The translations under genes and the position numbers were made by a program. From contig OY762824.1 of NCBI GenBank assembly GCA_963666465.1, forward strand, positions 1,550,001 through 1,614,000: a stretch of 64,000 nt of DNA, read 5' to 3'. Source of the DNA: VXYL01 sp963666465 (GTDB lineage Bacteria > Pseudomonadota > Gammaproteobacteria > Pseudomonadales > Azotimanducaceae). Of the stretch, positions 8,876-16,662 are shown one piece after another (the first letter of the stretch is position 1; every line of letters begins with the position of its first letter). Under the pieces are notes generated by a model, which was not told the DNA's origin, searched no databases, and saw only the letters and a program-made list of their open reading frames with translations.

Positions 8876-9046
8876 GCCAGTGCAACTGGGGTCGGGGCTC
8901 TCATTGAGTTGGTTTGACGCCGTGGTCAACAGCCGATCCCAATGATGCGCTTGCCATCCGACTCGGCGCAACGCCAAGCGGGCGATTGCGACAAGCCAAC
9001 CTTGGCGCGCAAAGCTGGTCGACTTTGGCCTTGGCGCCTGCCGGCT

Positions 9047-10198
9047 TCAATCCGCTCCGGCAACGTGCGCGTGGAGGGCATCGACCAGCGCCCAGCGGTG
9101 GGCGGAGAGCTGGCTTCCGGTGGCGGCTGGCCAGGCGCTGTGGGTGACGATTACCACCTGATCCTTGGGCGAAACCCAGATCAACTGGCCGAAGATGCCG
9201 ATGCCGGCGTAGGCACCGCCCTCACGCAGCCACCACAGATAGCCGTAGCCCGGATAGCCAGCCGACGGCGTCGTGGAGTCGCGCATCCAGCCTTTGGGCA
9301 GGACGCGAGTGCCGTCGGGGAGCACCCCGTCCGCGAGCGCGAACATGCCGATGCGGGCATAGTCGCGCAGCGTCGCGTGGATACAGCAGCCGCCGAGCTC
9401 CACGTTCTCGGTGATGCTCCATGTGGCCGGATGCTCCATGAGCGGTCGCCAGACCTTCGCCTCCAGATAGCTCGACGCATTGTTGCCGATGGCGGCGCGG
9501 AGCACGGAACCGACCAGGTTGGTCTCGCCGGTGTTGTAGTTGAAGCTGAGGCCCGGGTTCTCCTCCCGGGCGAGGCCGCCGAGATAGTCCACCAGCACCA
9601 TGCCGTTGGCGCCGCCAGCTTTGGCCACGTCTGAGTCGGGATCGGTGTAGCTCTCGTTCCAGGCGACGCCGGACGCCATTTGCAGCAGGTTGCGAATGGT
9701 GGCGCCGTCGTAGGCGGTGCCTCGCAGGCGCGGCAGGTAGGCGGTCACCTGCTCATCGACGCTGGCGATGAAGCCGTCATGAACGGCGGCGCCGATGAGC
9801 ATGGACGTGACCGACTTGGCGATGGAGTAGGACACCCAGCGGGTCTCGTCGTCGTGGCCAAGGCGGTAGCGTTCGAGCAGGATGCGGTCGCCCTTGGCCA
9901 CGAGGATGCCGGCGACGAAACGAGATTCGAGGTGGTCTTCGAGCGTGTATGTCTCGCCTTCCACCTCGTATTCCACCGACGAGAAATCCATCGGGGCGGA
10001 GCGCAACGACAGGAATTCGCTGCCGTGGTCGATGGATCGGGTGTCGTAGATGGCATCGAAGTTGCGAAAGCCGACGATGCGCTCTTCCTGGGTCCAGAAC
10101 AGCGAGGAAGTGGCAGCGTCGGGGAGCTGCTCGTCCGCAAGGGACGGGTGCGCCAAAACCAACACGGCCAAAGCCAGCACCCGAAACGCACCAGTCAC
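9047..10198 (-). CDS. Exported beta-lactamase-family serine hydrolase
   Basis: Class C beta-lactamase/esterase-type serine hydrolase of 383 residues, substrate unknown. The start is the GTG at 10198, because it gives a signal peptide VTGAFRVLALAVLVLAHPSLA. The active-site Ser-x-x-Lys is SIAK in the SYSIAKSVTSMLIG stretch, the Tyr motif is YNTGETN, and a C-terminal GYGYLWWL...GQLIWVSP pattern is close to 6-aminohexanoate-dimer hydrolase and EstB-like proteins. There is a spare cysteine pair (GGCCIHATL). No operon partner; it is transcribed away from the outer-membrane gene at 10575. Confidence 0.85.
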   Translation of the reverse strand: MTGAFRVLALAVLVLAHPSLADEQLPDAATSSLFWTQEERIVGFRNFDAIYDTRSIDHGSEFLSLRSAPMDFSSVEYEVEGETYTLEDHLESRFVAGILVAKGDRILLERYRLGHDDETRWVSYSIAKSVTSMLIGAAVHDGFIASVDEQVTAYLPRLRGTAYDGATIRNLLQMASGVAWNESYTDPDSDVAKAGGANGMVLVDYLGGLAREENPGLSFNYNTGETNLVGSVLRAAIGNNASSYLEAKVWRPLMEHPATWSITENVELGGCCIHATLRDYARIGMFALADGVLPDGTRVLPKGWMRDSTTPSAGYPGYGYLWWLREGGAYAGIGIFGQLIWVSPKDQVVIVTHSAWPAATGSQLSAHRWALVDALHAHVAGAD

Positions 10199-10280
10199 AT
10201 CGACTCCCAAACCGGACGAGGTTCGTCGGCGCAAGCATTGTAGCCGCCATCCAACGGCTGTCCCGACCTTTCGGAGGGAC

Positions 10281-10385
10281 GGGCGAGGGCATCCTACCCT
10301 CGCCCCCTGGGCCTGTCCGCAAACTGACATTGGGCACAGCAATTCTCATGGTGCAATGCGCCTGACGGCGAAGCCAGCGCCACAA
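10281..10385 (-). repeat. Hairpin plus REP-like repeat (copy 2)
   Basis: GGGCGAGGG (10281-10289) pairs with CCCTCGCCC (10297-10305). It is followed at 10337-10385 by an inverted copy of the REP-like unit seen at 8828. The hairpin-plus-unit arrangement is the same in both places, suggesting one composite repeat. Confidence 0.55.
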
Positions 10386-10407
10386 GAACGGTTGCGTACT
10401 TCCCTTC

Positions 10408-10498
10408 GCAGTTTTCGCGCCAGCGAAAACTGCCTTAAGCGCCGCGAAGCGCCAGCGCGCCCTTGCGGGCGCGTCGGCAGTTCGCTTCGCGAACTGCC
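10408..10498. repeat. Cluster of three perfect or near-perfect hairpins
   Basis: The stems are GCAGTTTTCGC/GCGAAAACTGC (10408-10433), a GCGC-rich stem at about 10455-10474, and GGCAGTTCGC/GCGAACTGCC (10476-10498), all within 90 bases and ending 77 bases before the outer-membrane gene start. This could be a structured leader, REP cluster or old attachment region. Confidence 0.6.
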
Positions 10499-10574
10499 TG
10501 GCCTTCGGGCTCGCATTCGCTCGCGCCTCCTGGCTAGTAGAATCCGGCATCGCCACGCCCGCCCAGGAGAAGCC

Positions 10575-11285
10575 ATGCCCGCTGTCCGACTCCCGTGGCA
10601 TCTCGCGTCGCCAGCATTGGCGGGCCTTGCGGCGCTTGGGCTGAGTGCGGCCGCCAATGCCGGCGGTTCGTATGTAGAGGGACGGCTCGGCGCCATCGGG
10701 CTAGACGATCTTTCCGGCACGGGCATCGTCGACTCCACCATCGGCTTCGCACGGCTGGAGGGCGACGTGGCCGGCCACCTTTCCTACGACGACACCTTCG
10801 TCCTTGGTGCCGAATTCGGCGTGGAGGCAGTGTTTGGAACTTCGCTGCGCCTCGCCGCGAGCCTCGACGGCTTCCAGCCAGACCTCGGCAACGCCAATCT
10901 GGACGCCGACCTCACCATCAACGGCGTCGACGTGCCCGACACCCCAGACAACTCGCCGCTGACCGCCGACGCGGTCACTGACCTCGGCCTCGACTTCAAC
11001 CACCGAACCGTCATCGCCTCCGGCAACGCCTTCCTCGACCTGGACTTGGGTGCCATCGTGCCCTATGTGGGCGTCGGCTATGGCGTGCTGCTGGTGGAGA
11101 ACGCCAATCAGTACGAAACCGGCTTCCTTCTCCATGCCGGAATCCGCTACGACGCCACCCCCCTCACCTACATCGGCGCCCGCTTCACTTGGTACCGGGG
11201 AAACGGCCCCCAAGACGACACCGGCGTCAACTTCGACACCTTCGAAACCCAAGCCCTCGCCGTCTCGATAGGCGTCAAGCTCTAG
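10575..11285 (+). CDS. Predicted outer-membrane beta-barrel protein
   Basis: A 236-residue exported protein with a signal peptide ending ANAG (about residues 1-30), then alternating polar/hydrophobic strands and Gly/Asp-rich turns: GGSYVEGRLGAIGLDD, VLGAEFGVEAVFG, AIVPYVGVGYGVLLVENAN, TYIGARFTWYRG. It finishes with ALAVSIGVKL, a hydrophobic C-terminal strand as expected for barrel insertion by the BAM complex. It resembles OmpW/Omp_b-brl small porin-like proteins, but no specific family is claimed. The TAG stop is supplied by the first bases of a dispersed 117-bp repeat. Confidence 0.75.
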   Translation: MPAVRLPWHLASPALAGLAALGLSAAANAGGSYVEGRLGAIGLDDLSGTGIVDSTIGFARLEGDVAGHLSYDDTFVLGAEFGVEAVFGTSLRLAASLDGFQPDLGNANLDADLTINGVDVPDTPDNSPLTADAVTDLGLDFNHRTVIASGNAFLDLDLGAIVPYVGVGYGVLLVENANQYETGFLLHAGIRYDATPLTYIGARFTWYRGNGPQDDTGVNFDTFETQALAVSIGVKL

Positions 11286-11398
11286 CAGCCTGCCGGACTT
11301 CGGACGGCGCAAGCTGGCCGAATGCCGACAGGGTGACAGGACGGCCTGGGCTGGGGCAAGAAGCGTTGCCGAAAGGCAACGGTTCTTGTGGCGCTAGC
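11282..11398 (+). repeat. 117-bp dispersed repeat, copy B
   Basis: Inverted partner of 4129-4245. The left boundary CTAG overlaps the stop codon of the outer-membrane gene. The right part carries the CGTTGCC/GGCAACG hairpin followed by GTTCTTG, so it likely ends transcription of that gene. A third, degenerate relative lies at about 20914-20965. Confidence 0.8.
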
Positions 11399-11465
11399 AG
11401 GCGCTACGGGTCTGGCCATTTGCTGCGGCACTGCGCAGCCAAGACTCGCGTTGGAAGCGACCAAC

Positions 11466-12665
11466 TCAACCCCGCCCCAGCAAATCCTCCACATTCACCC
11501 CCAAGTCCACCCGAACATGCTCCGCAAAGGTGCGGAGCCGCTCCGCCGCGGCATCGTCGCCCTGAATGCCCCCATCGAGCCCATCCGGAAGACGTTGGCA
11601 AAGCTCCCACAGCGTTACCCGCCGCAGGCTGCGACCGAGGACCCAACGCCGATCGCCGCCGGGTGATTCGTCGCCAGCAACAAGCCTTGCGACGCCCGTC
11701 TCTTCCAACACGCGCACCACGCGATCGCGCTCCTCGTCGGCGAACGCTCCCACCTCGTCCACTTCCCCTTCCGAAACCGCCTTGCCTTCCCCATGCGCGG
11801 TCCGCAACAGCCGCACCACGGCCAAGCACCGAATCACCAGAGGCAGCGAACCGGGGTCCGCCGGTGCCGGTCGCATCCCCATCGTGTGCACGAACACGGC
11901 CCCCGCCAGAACCAGAGCCCACAGCAGATACACGCCAGCGAGAAACAGCGGCAACACCGCAAATGCCCCATAGATGAATTGATGCTGGAGCAATGGCACC
12001 ACGGCACCAAACAGCACTTTCGCCCCCTCAAGCGCCGCCGCCGTCACGACCCCGCCCGCCACCGCGTGAAGCACCCGAACCGGCGCCGACGGCACCGCGT
12101 AATAAAGCAGCGCAAACGTGGCCGCAGTCGCCGCCGGAGGCAGCCATTGAAGCTGGCCCGTCTCACGGTCTGCCAGAAACGACAGCCCAAAGTCATAGCT
12201 CGCCGCCGTCACCGCAATGCCAACCAGCGGAACGCCCAGCGTCACCACCCCCCAATAGGTGAAGAAACGCGCCCCGCCCCGGCGACGCCGCGACACGCCC
12301 CAGATGGCATTGAACGTCTGCTCGACGCTACGCACCATGAGCAGCGTGGTGGCGAAGACAAACGCCAACCCAAGCAGCGTCAGTTCGTTGGCGTTGGCCG
12401 AAAATTCCTGCATCTTGTCGAGCAGCACATCGCTCGAGCCCGCCACGAAGTTGCGAAAGATGAAGCGCGTAATGGCATCGCCCGTGTCGTCAAAGCCCGG
12501 CAGGAGCGACAGCACCCGATAGACCACCGCCATGAACGGCACCACCGCAATGAGCGTGGTGAACGTCAGCGCCGCCGCCGCCCCCATGCACCCCCGCGCC
12601 ACGAACTGCCGGCCAAGCGTGCCGACGAACCAGCGCACGTAATGGGACAACTCACGCGGCGTCAC
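11466..12665 (-). CDS. YihY/BrkB-family inner-membrane protein
   Basis: Multi-pass inner-membrane protein of 399 residues in the YihY/virulence-factor BrkB family (once called RNase BN; function unclear). Six or so transmembrane segments are visible, among them AAAALTFTTLIAVVPFMAVVY, LLGLAFVFATTLLMV, FTYWGVVTLGVPLVGIAVTAA and FAVLPLFLAGVYLLWALVLAG. A soluble C-terminal tail of about 120 residues has winged-helix-like content (LRRVTLWELCQRLP). The GTG at 12665 was chosen because it overlaps the upstream TGA by four bases; longer N-terminal readings are antisense-like low-complexity sequence. Confidence 0.88.
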   Translation of the reverse strand: MTPRELSHYVRWFVGTLGRQFVARGCMGAAAALTFTTLIAVVPFMAVVYRVLSLLPGFDDTGDAITRFIFRNFVAGSSDVLLDKMQEFSANANELTLLGLAFVFATTLLMVRSVEQTFNAIWGVSRRRRGGARFFTYWGVVTLGVPLVGIAVTAASYDFGLSFLADRETGQLQWLPPAATAATFALLYYAVPSAPVRVLHAVAGGVVTAAALEGAKVLFGAVVPLLQHQFIYGAFAVLPLFLAGVYLLWALVLAGAVFVHTMGMRPAPADPGSLPLVIRCLAVVRLLRTAHGEGKAVSEGEVDEVGAFADEERDRVVRVLEETGVARLVAGDESPGGDRRWVLGRSLRRVTLWELCQRLPDGLDGGIQGDDAAAERLRTFAEHVRVDLGVNVEDLLGRG

Positions 12666-13020
12666 TTCGACTCGCCCATGGCCGCAACAGACTCTGTTTC
12701 GCCCCCGAGGCCCTCCCGCGTCCACAACGATGCGACGAAGCCTGGCCATCCCCGCACCGTGGCGGAACCGCTTTGCTGCCCGATGGCAAAGGGGTCCCTG
12801 ACCAGCAGTGTGTCGGTGATGCGCTGGCCAGACTGCATGTCCTCGGTCAGAACCACGCGCAGTCCGCCAGCGTCGCGGAGGCATCCTTCCGCGGTACTTG
12901 CGAATCCGCGCCATGGTCCTCGGCTCGACCGAGCTCGAACGCACCGTCCTTGGCGACGCGGATTTCGACCTCCATCCCCCCGGCCAGACCAAGCGCATCC
13001 ATCACCACGGTGGGAGTCCC
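12662..13020 (-). pseudogene. Collapsed AbrB-antitoxin/PIN-toxin (VapBC-like) remnant
   Basis: Two pieces of a TA module survive in different frames. The upstream part (about 12900-13020) reads VVMDALGLAGGMEVEIRVAKDG, the core of an AbrB/MazE-type DNA-binding antitoxin. The downstream part reads GLRVVLTEDMQSGQRITDTL then LLVRDPF, the typical C-terminal strand of a PIN-domain RNase. The middle, with most PIN acidic residues, is gone, and a tail runs to a TGA that overlaps the YihY GTG. An internal deletion plus frameshift is the simplest explanation. No functional product is expected. Confidence 0.6.
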
Positions 13021-13403
13021 TACCGCTGGGCCGTCCCCCGTCTCGCGACCTGCATGGGCGCTTGCTCCAAGGAGTACACGTTCGACTGACCGTACATCCT
13101 TGAGGGACCGTTCGCAACCGCCGTGCGAAGCTGGGCTTATCCCGCCAAGGGTGCGGGACAACGGATTGGAAGGGTTGAGCAGGCAGCTGCCTGCACGAGC
13201 GACGCAGCGGCGGCGCACGGACAGTCGGTGGAGCGGGGGCGTGCTCCTGCCCTGTGACCCGTCTCTGCCCGTGAGAGATGTCCTATGTTGTGTAGGACGG
13301 AATGTTTGTGTGTCTGGTACGCTCTGGCAACCCGACTTCGGCAGGCAGTTCAATACGTTGCCGATCTTGTGGAACCCGCAGCGCACCAGATCGAGGACAC
13401 CGC
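13021..13403. other. Intergenic region with a remnant of the accessory-island repeat end
   Basis: No convincing gene in either strand. At 13289-13318 there is a single degenerate right end of the terminal-inverted-repeat element that recurs in 24-51 kb (core GGAATGTTTGTGTGTC), with no matching left end nearby. The rest is GC-rich and unexplained. Confidence 0.5.
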
Positions 13404-14141
13404 CTACCCATCGTTGGCACGCCCAAGCCTCGCAGCAAATGCTTCGTGTTCTGGTGATCGAAGGCCGTTGTCGAGTTCCGACAGTGCCGTGGCCAAGTCG
13501 CCGTCTAGCAGGGCCTGGATGGCGATGTGCAGGCCAGGGAACACGCGGCTCTTGACGACTCCCGCCGCGTTCGCAGGCAAGTTGCGATACTCGCCGTCCA
13601 CCAGCTCGAACCAGTCGATGCGCCTGTCGAGGGTTCGCCAGACGATGTACTCCTGCACGCCGTTGCGACGATAGGCGTGGCGCTTGGCGTGCATGTCGAT
13701 CGAGGCGCTGCTGGCGGCCACCTCGGCGACGAGTTCGGGGGCACCCTCAACGTAGTCGTCGTCACCCATGCGCGCAGTGCCGCCGGCCTCCTCGGCGATC
13801 TGCATCAGCACGTCTGGCTGGAACTCGTTGTCGAGGTCGAGGCGAACCGTGGTGTTGTCCGCGACGCTGACCCCGGGCGTGTGCGCGGCGTACACGACAA
13901 GCACTCCCTGAAGGGCCGCGTGGGGCCGGCCATGTGCCACGGCACGAACGGGCGATGGCATGTAGACGATTCCTTCGACGAGTTCGGCTTTCTTGACGTT
14001 CGGGCAAGCGGCGTAGCGGCGCTCGAACTCGCAACGGGATAGACGATCCCCACTCTCCAAAGCCAAAACGCGTGGCGGCGGATACCCGCCCCCGTGCTGC
14101 TCAGCCACCGAAGGACTGCGGGAGAGCTCTGAATCACGCAT
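13404..14141 (-). CDS. Uma2-family (DUF820) putative endonuclease
   Basis: Uma2-family protein of 245 residues with a PD-(D/E)xK-like restriction fold. Visible markers are KAELVEGIVYMPSP near the N-terminal third, the acidic FQPDVLM strand, PELVAEVAASSASIDMHAK as the catalytic strand-helix with E-x-A in place of the more usual E-x-x-S, and YRRNGVQEYIVWR. Family members are abundant in cyanobacteria and mobile regions, and their substrate is unknown. It stands alone. A second, shorter Uma2 lies at 39162. Confidence 0.85.
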   Translation of the reverse strand: MRDSELSRSPSVAEQHGGGYPPPRVLALESGDRLSRCEFERRYAACPNVKKAELVEGIVYMPSPVRAVAHGRPHAALQGVLVVYAAHTPGVSVADNTTVRLDLDNEFQPDVLMQIAEEAGGTARMGDDDYVEGAPELVAEVAASSASIDMHAKRHAYRRNGVQEYIVWRTLDRRIDWFELVDGEYRNLPANAAGVVKSRVFPGLHIAIQALLDGDLATALSELDNGLRSPEHEAFAARLGRANDG

Positions 14142-14290
14142 CCGTGCTTGACCTCTTGAGACGCCGAAAGATCATACTCGCTGGAAGCATGGGAGCAAGC
14201 GCTCACGAGAGTGAAGGCGCCTTAAGCACCCCCCACGGCATGCCGTGCCGGGGTACTCTCTGGAGGGAGGCAACGACGCGGAGAAGCACG

Positions 14291-14491
14291 GTGAGCGATG
14301 ATCTGTTCTACCTCATCAGCTACGACGAGGGGGGTGTACGGGAGACCAGAGGTGCTAAACGCTTGGTGTGCAACATCGAGGGTGGGGGCAAGCTTGCCAT
14401 CTGGGGCGATGAACGGAATAGCGCCAATCTCGATGCGGTGCTTGCGGCGGGCCTGCCTTGCGTCGTGCGTTGCACTGTCTCCGCCGCCTGA
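14291..14491 (+). CDS. Small hypothetical protein preceding a nuclease-like gene
   Basis: A 66-residue acidic protein from GTG 14291 (MSDDLFYLISYDEGG...). No signal peptide or membrane segment. Its stop (14489-14491) is three bases before the GTG of the next gene, so the two very likely form an operon. No family is recognised. Being a small gene placed directly before a nuclease-like/DUF29 gene, it could be an antitoxin or immunity protein, but nothing in the sequence shows it. Confidence 0.6.
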   Translation: MSDDLFYLISYDEGGVRETRGAKRLVCNIEGGGKLAIWGDERNSANLDAVLAAGLPCVVRCTVSAA

Positions 14492-14494
14492 GTC

Positions 14495-16105
14495 GTGCCG
14501 TTGGAGGGCCTGCAAATCACCGCATATCGATGGTCCCGGACTTTCTCGGACCCGGCGAATTTCTCCGATGACCTTGGCGACCTGGGGATTTGGGTTGGGC
14601 CCAGAACGGGGCCGCTCCGCAGAACCCAAGATCAAAAGGAAGACTACGTCCTACGACGCGTGCTCACCGCACAGAATCGCAAGGGACTGCTGCGGTTTCC
14701 GTTCACGATTCACGCGTCCGACCAGACACCGAGATTGCCCGACTTCCTCATCGAGGATCCGAACGGCAGTCGGGGGTTGGAGGTCACGGAAGCCGGCGAC
14801 AGACAGCACCAGGAATGGATGACGGACCTTGACCGCAACCCCGGTACCGAGACGATCCTGGTCCCAGGCGATGGCTGGACACCTGGACACATCTCCCGTC
14901 AGATCCGCGAAGCCATCGAGAGAAAGGTGCGGAAGTACGACGAGGGTGCCTATCAGGCCAACCCTTGCGACTTGGTGGTGTACAACAACACCGAGGATGT
15001 TGTGGACGATGTCGTGGTCAACGGCGTGCGCGACCCTTGCGTTGCCGGGCGTTTCGGCCACGTCCATCTGCTGTGCGGGCATCAGGTGTTCATGGATGTC
15101 CTAACGCAGAATTGGTCGCAAATCGACCTACGTCAGGACTACGACATCGATGCATGTAGTTGGATCGTGGATCAGATCCACGAGCTGCGCGGCAACTGGA
15201 GCCACCTGGACGTTGACAACCTCATCAAGGAACTGGATGCCTTGGCACGTCGAGACAGAAGGGCGCTTGGGAGTCGCCTCGAGAATCTCTTCGCACACCT
15301 GCTGCTCAAGTGGCACCACCAGCCCGCTGGCCGGAGTGGGAAGCTGGCTGGGCACATCGACGAGAATTGCGCGAGGCTCGACGACTTGCTCGCCGAGTCG
15401 CTATGCCTTCGCAATCGACTTGATCCGGAAGGTGAAGCCGTGGCCACCGCCTATCGTCGAGCGAGGAGTCGAGCCACCAACGAGACGGGTCTTGGGATGG
15501 CGGACTTCCCCACCGCGCTCCCTTGGCGAGCCGAACTATCCGACGTTGCGCGAGGCGCTCGCTCTCTGGAAGCAACGTTCGGGAGCCTTGCAGACAAAAA
15601 TGACGGTCGTCGCCAACCTTTCGGGTGCGATGGAGGGCAAGATGCCCTTCCTCCAGAGAGAGCCACCATGCAAATCAGGACCGCGACACCAGACGACGAG
15701 GGATCCTGCGCCGCCCTGCTCGGAGAGCTCGGCGCATCCACCGTCCTAGCCACGGACGCCGGGTTCCGGGAGACCTTCCAACGCCTCCTCACCGGGGAAC
15801 GCGGCCAGATCATCGTGGCGGCCGAGGCCGGCGTCGTTCTCGGCATGGCGACGGTGAGCTTCAACCTTGCGCTGCGCTATCGCGGCGAATACTGCCAACT
15901 TGAAGAACTCATCGTTTCGGCGAAAGCGCGGGGTCGGAACCTCGGCGGCCGGCTCGTGCAAGCCGTGACCGACGCGGCGACGAAAAGAGGCTGCGCAGAG
16001 ATCGGCCTGTACCTGCTTCCAACCACGGAGCACAACCGAACGCTCTACGCCAAGTATGGCTTCGAGTCCATCGGCAGCGAGATGCGCCAGCGCCTTGACC
16101 GTTAG
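14495..16105 (+). CDS. Nuclease-like domain + DUF29 + GNAT acetyltransferase fusion
   Basis: One open frame of 536 codons from GTG 14495 with three parts. Residues about 50-215 include LPDFLIEDPNG and GLEVTEAGD, spacing that resembles a PD-(D/E)xK core, then AIERKVRKY and CDLVVYNNTED. Residues about 222-355 match DUF29: LDVDNLIKELDALARRDRRA, FAHLLLKWHHQPAGR. Residues 392-536 form a complete GNAT N-acetyltransferase starting MQIRTATPDDEGSCAALLGE, with the acetyl-CoA loop KARGRNLGGRLVQA and YAKYGFESIG. ATG 15668 could start the GNAT gene on its own, so the fusion may be a lost stop. A short hairpin (15632-15650) lies in the linker. The catalytic role of the first domain is inferred. Confidence 0.65.
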   Translation: MPLEGLQITAYRWSRTFSDPANFSDDLGDLGIWVGPRTGPLRRTQDQKEDYVLRRVLTAQNRKGLLRFPFTIHASDQTPRLPDFLIEDPNGSRGLEVTEAGDRQHQEWMTDLDRNPGTETILVPGDGWTPGHISRQIREAIERKVRKYDEGAYQANPCDLVVYNNTEDVVDDVVVNGVRDPCVAGRFGHVHLLCGHQVFMDVLTQNWSQIDLRQDYDIDACSWIVDQIHELRGNWSHLDVDNLIKELDALARRDRRALGSRLENLFAHLLLKWHHQPAGRSGKLAGHIDENCARLDDLLAESLCLRNRLDPEGEAVATAYRRARSRATNETGLGMADFPTALPWRAELSDVARGARSLEATFGSLADKNDGRRQPFGCDGGQDALPPERATMQIRTATPDDEGSCAALLGELGASTVLATDAGFRETFQRLLTGERGQIIVAAEAGVVLGMATVSFNLALRYRGEYCQLEELIVSAKARGRNLGGRLVQAVTDAATKRGCAEIGLYLLPTTEHNRTLYAKYGFESIGSEMRQRLDR

Positions 16106-16202
16106 CTGCAGCCGCACCTGCCAGCGGAACGTGAAACACCAAGCATGCGCAACCAAGCGCAGTCGACGCGTGGCGCGGCTCGAATTGGGGCATGGCGTGG
16201 CC

Positions 16203-16643
16203 CTACGGGCGTGTCTGTGCTCCACATGATCTGCCGCTGGCTGCGTGGGCCCGTTTGCGGAGTTCTCGTTGCTGCAAGATGTCTCTCAGGATTGCTCCGG
16301 CGTCCACGTGCGTGGGTGGGTCGCCCAGCACTTCGATCAGGCGGCCGTAGTTTAGGTAGTAGCGGGCACCGTTTGGGGTGCGCTTGAGGAAGCCGCAGTC
16401 CACCATGCGGCGGCGGAGGGTTACGTGATCCGGGCGGGCATCTACGCTTGCGAGCCAAGCGATCAGAGCTTCGTTGATTTCCCATTCGGCGTAGGGCCTT
16501 TGGCGTTCGAGCTTGCTGGCGGCGACGGCCAGCAGGGCGTCGCGGTCGCGGGGATGGGTTGGGAACGAGTCGAAGCGGCCCGGGCGGAGGATGCGGCCCA
16601 GGCTTTCTTCGATTTGCTGCGCCAACTCGCCACGGTTGGACAC
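16203..16643 (-). CDS. DUF2087 domain protein
   Basis: Small protein of 146 residues in the DUF2087 family, found alone or fused to ArsR-like regulators. Motifs seen: RFDSFPTHPRDRDALLAVAA, YAEWEINEALIAWL, DHVTLRRRMVDCGFLKR and GARYYLNY, a winged-helix-like layout. It starts 19 bases after the stop of the carboxylase gene on the same strand, so it is likely the tail of that operon. Function unknown; a nucleic-acid-binding role is plausible. Confidence 0.82.
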   Translation of the reverse strand: MSNRGELAQQIEESLGRILRPGRFDSFPTHPRDRDALLAVAASKLERQRPYAEWEINEALIAWLASVDARPDHVTLRRRMVDCGFLKRTPNGARYYLNYGRLIEVLGDPPTHVDAGAILRDILQQRELRKRAHAASGRSCGAQTRP

Positions 16644-16662
16644 TGGATCGTCCCTGGTTCCC

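Noticed and set aside
13021..13403. Group II intron or RNA gene
   Set aside because: No domain V-like stem or reverse transcriptase was found; the region stays unexplained.
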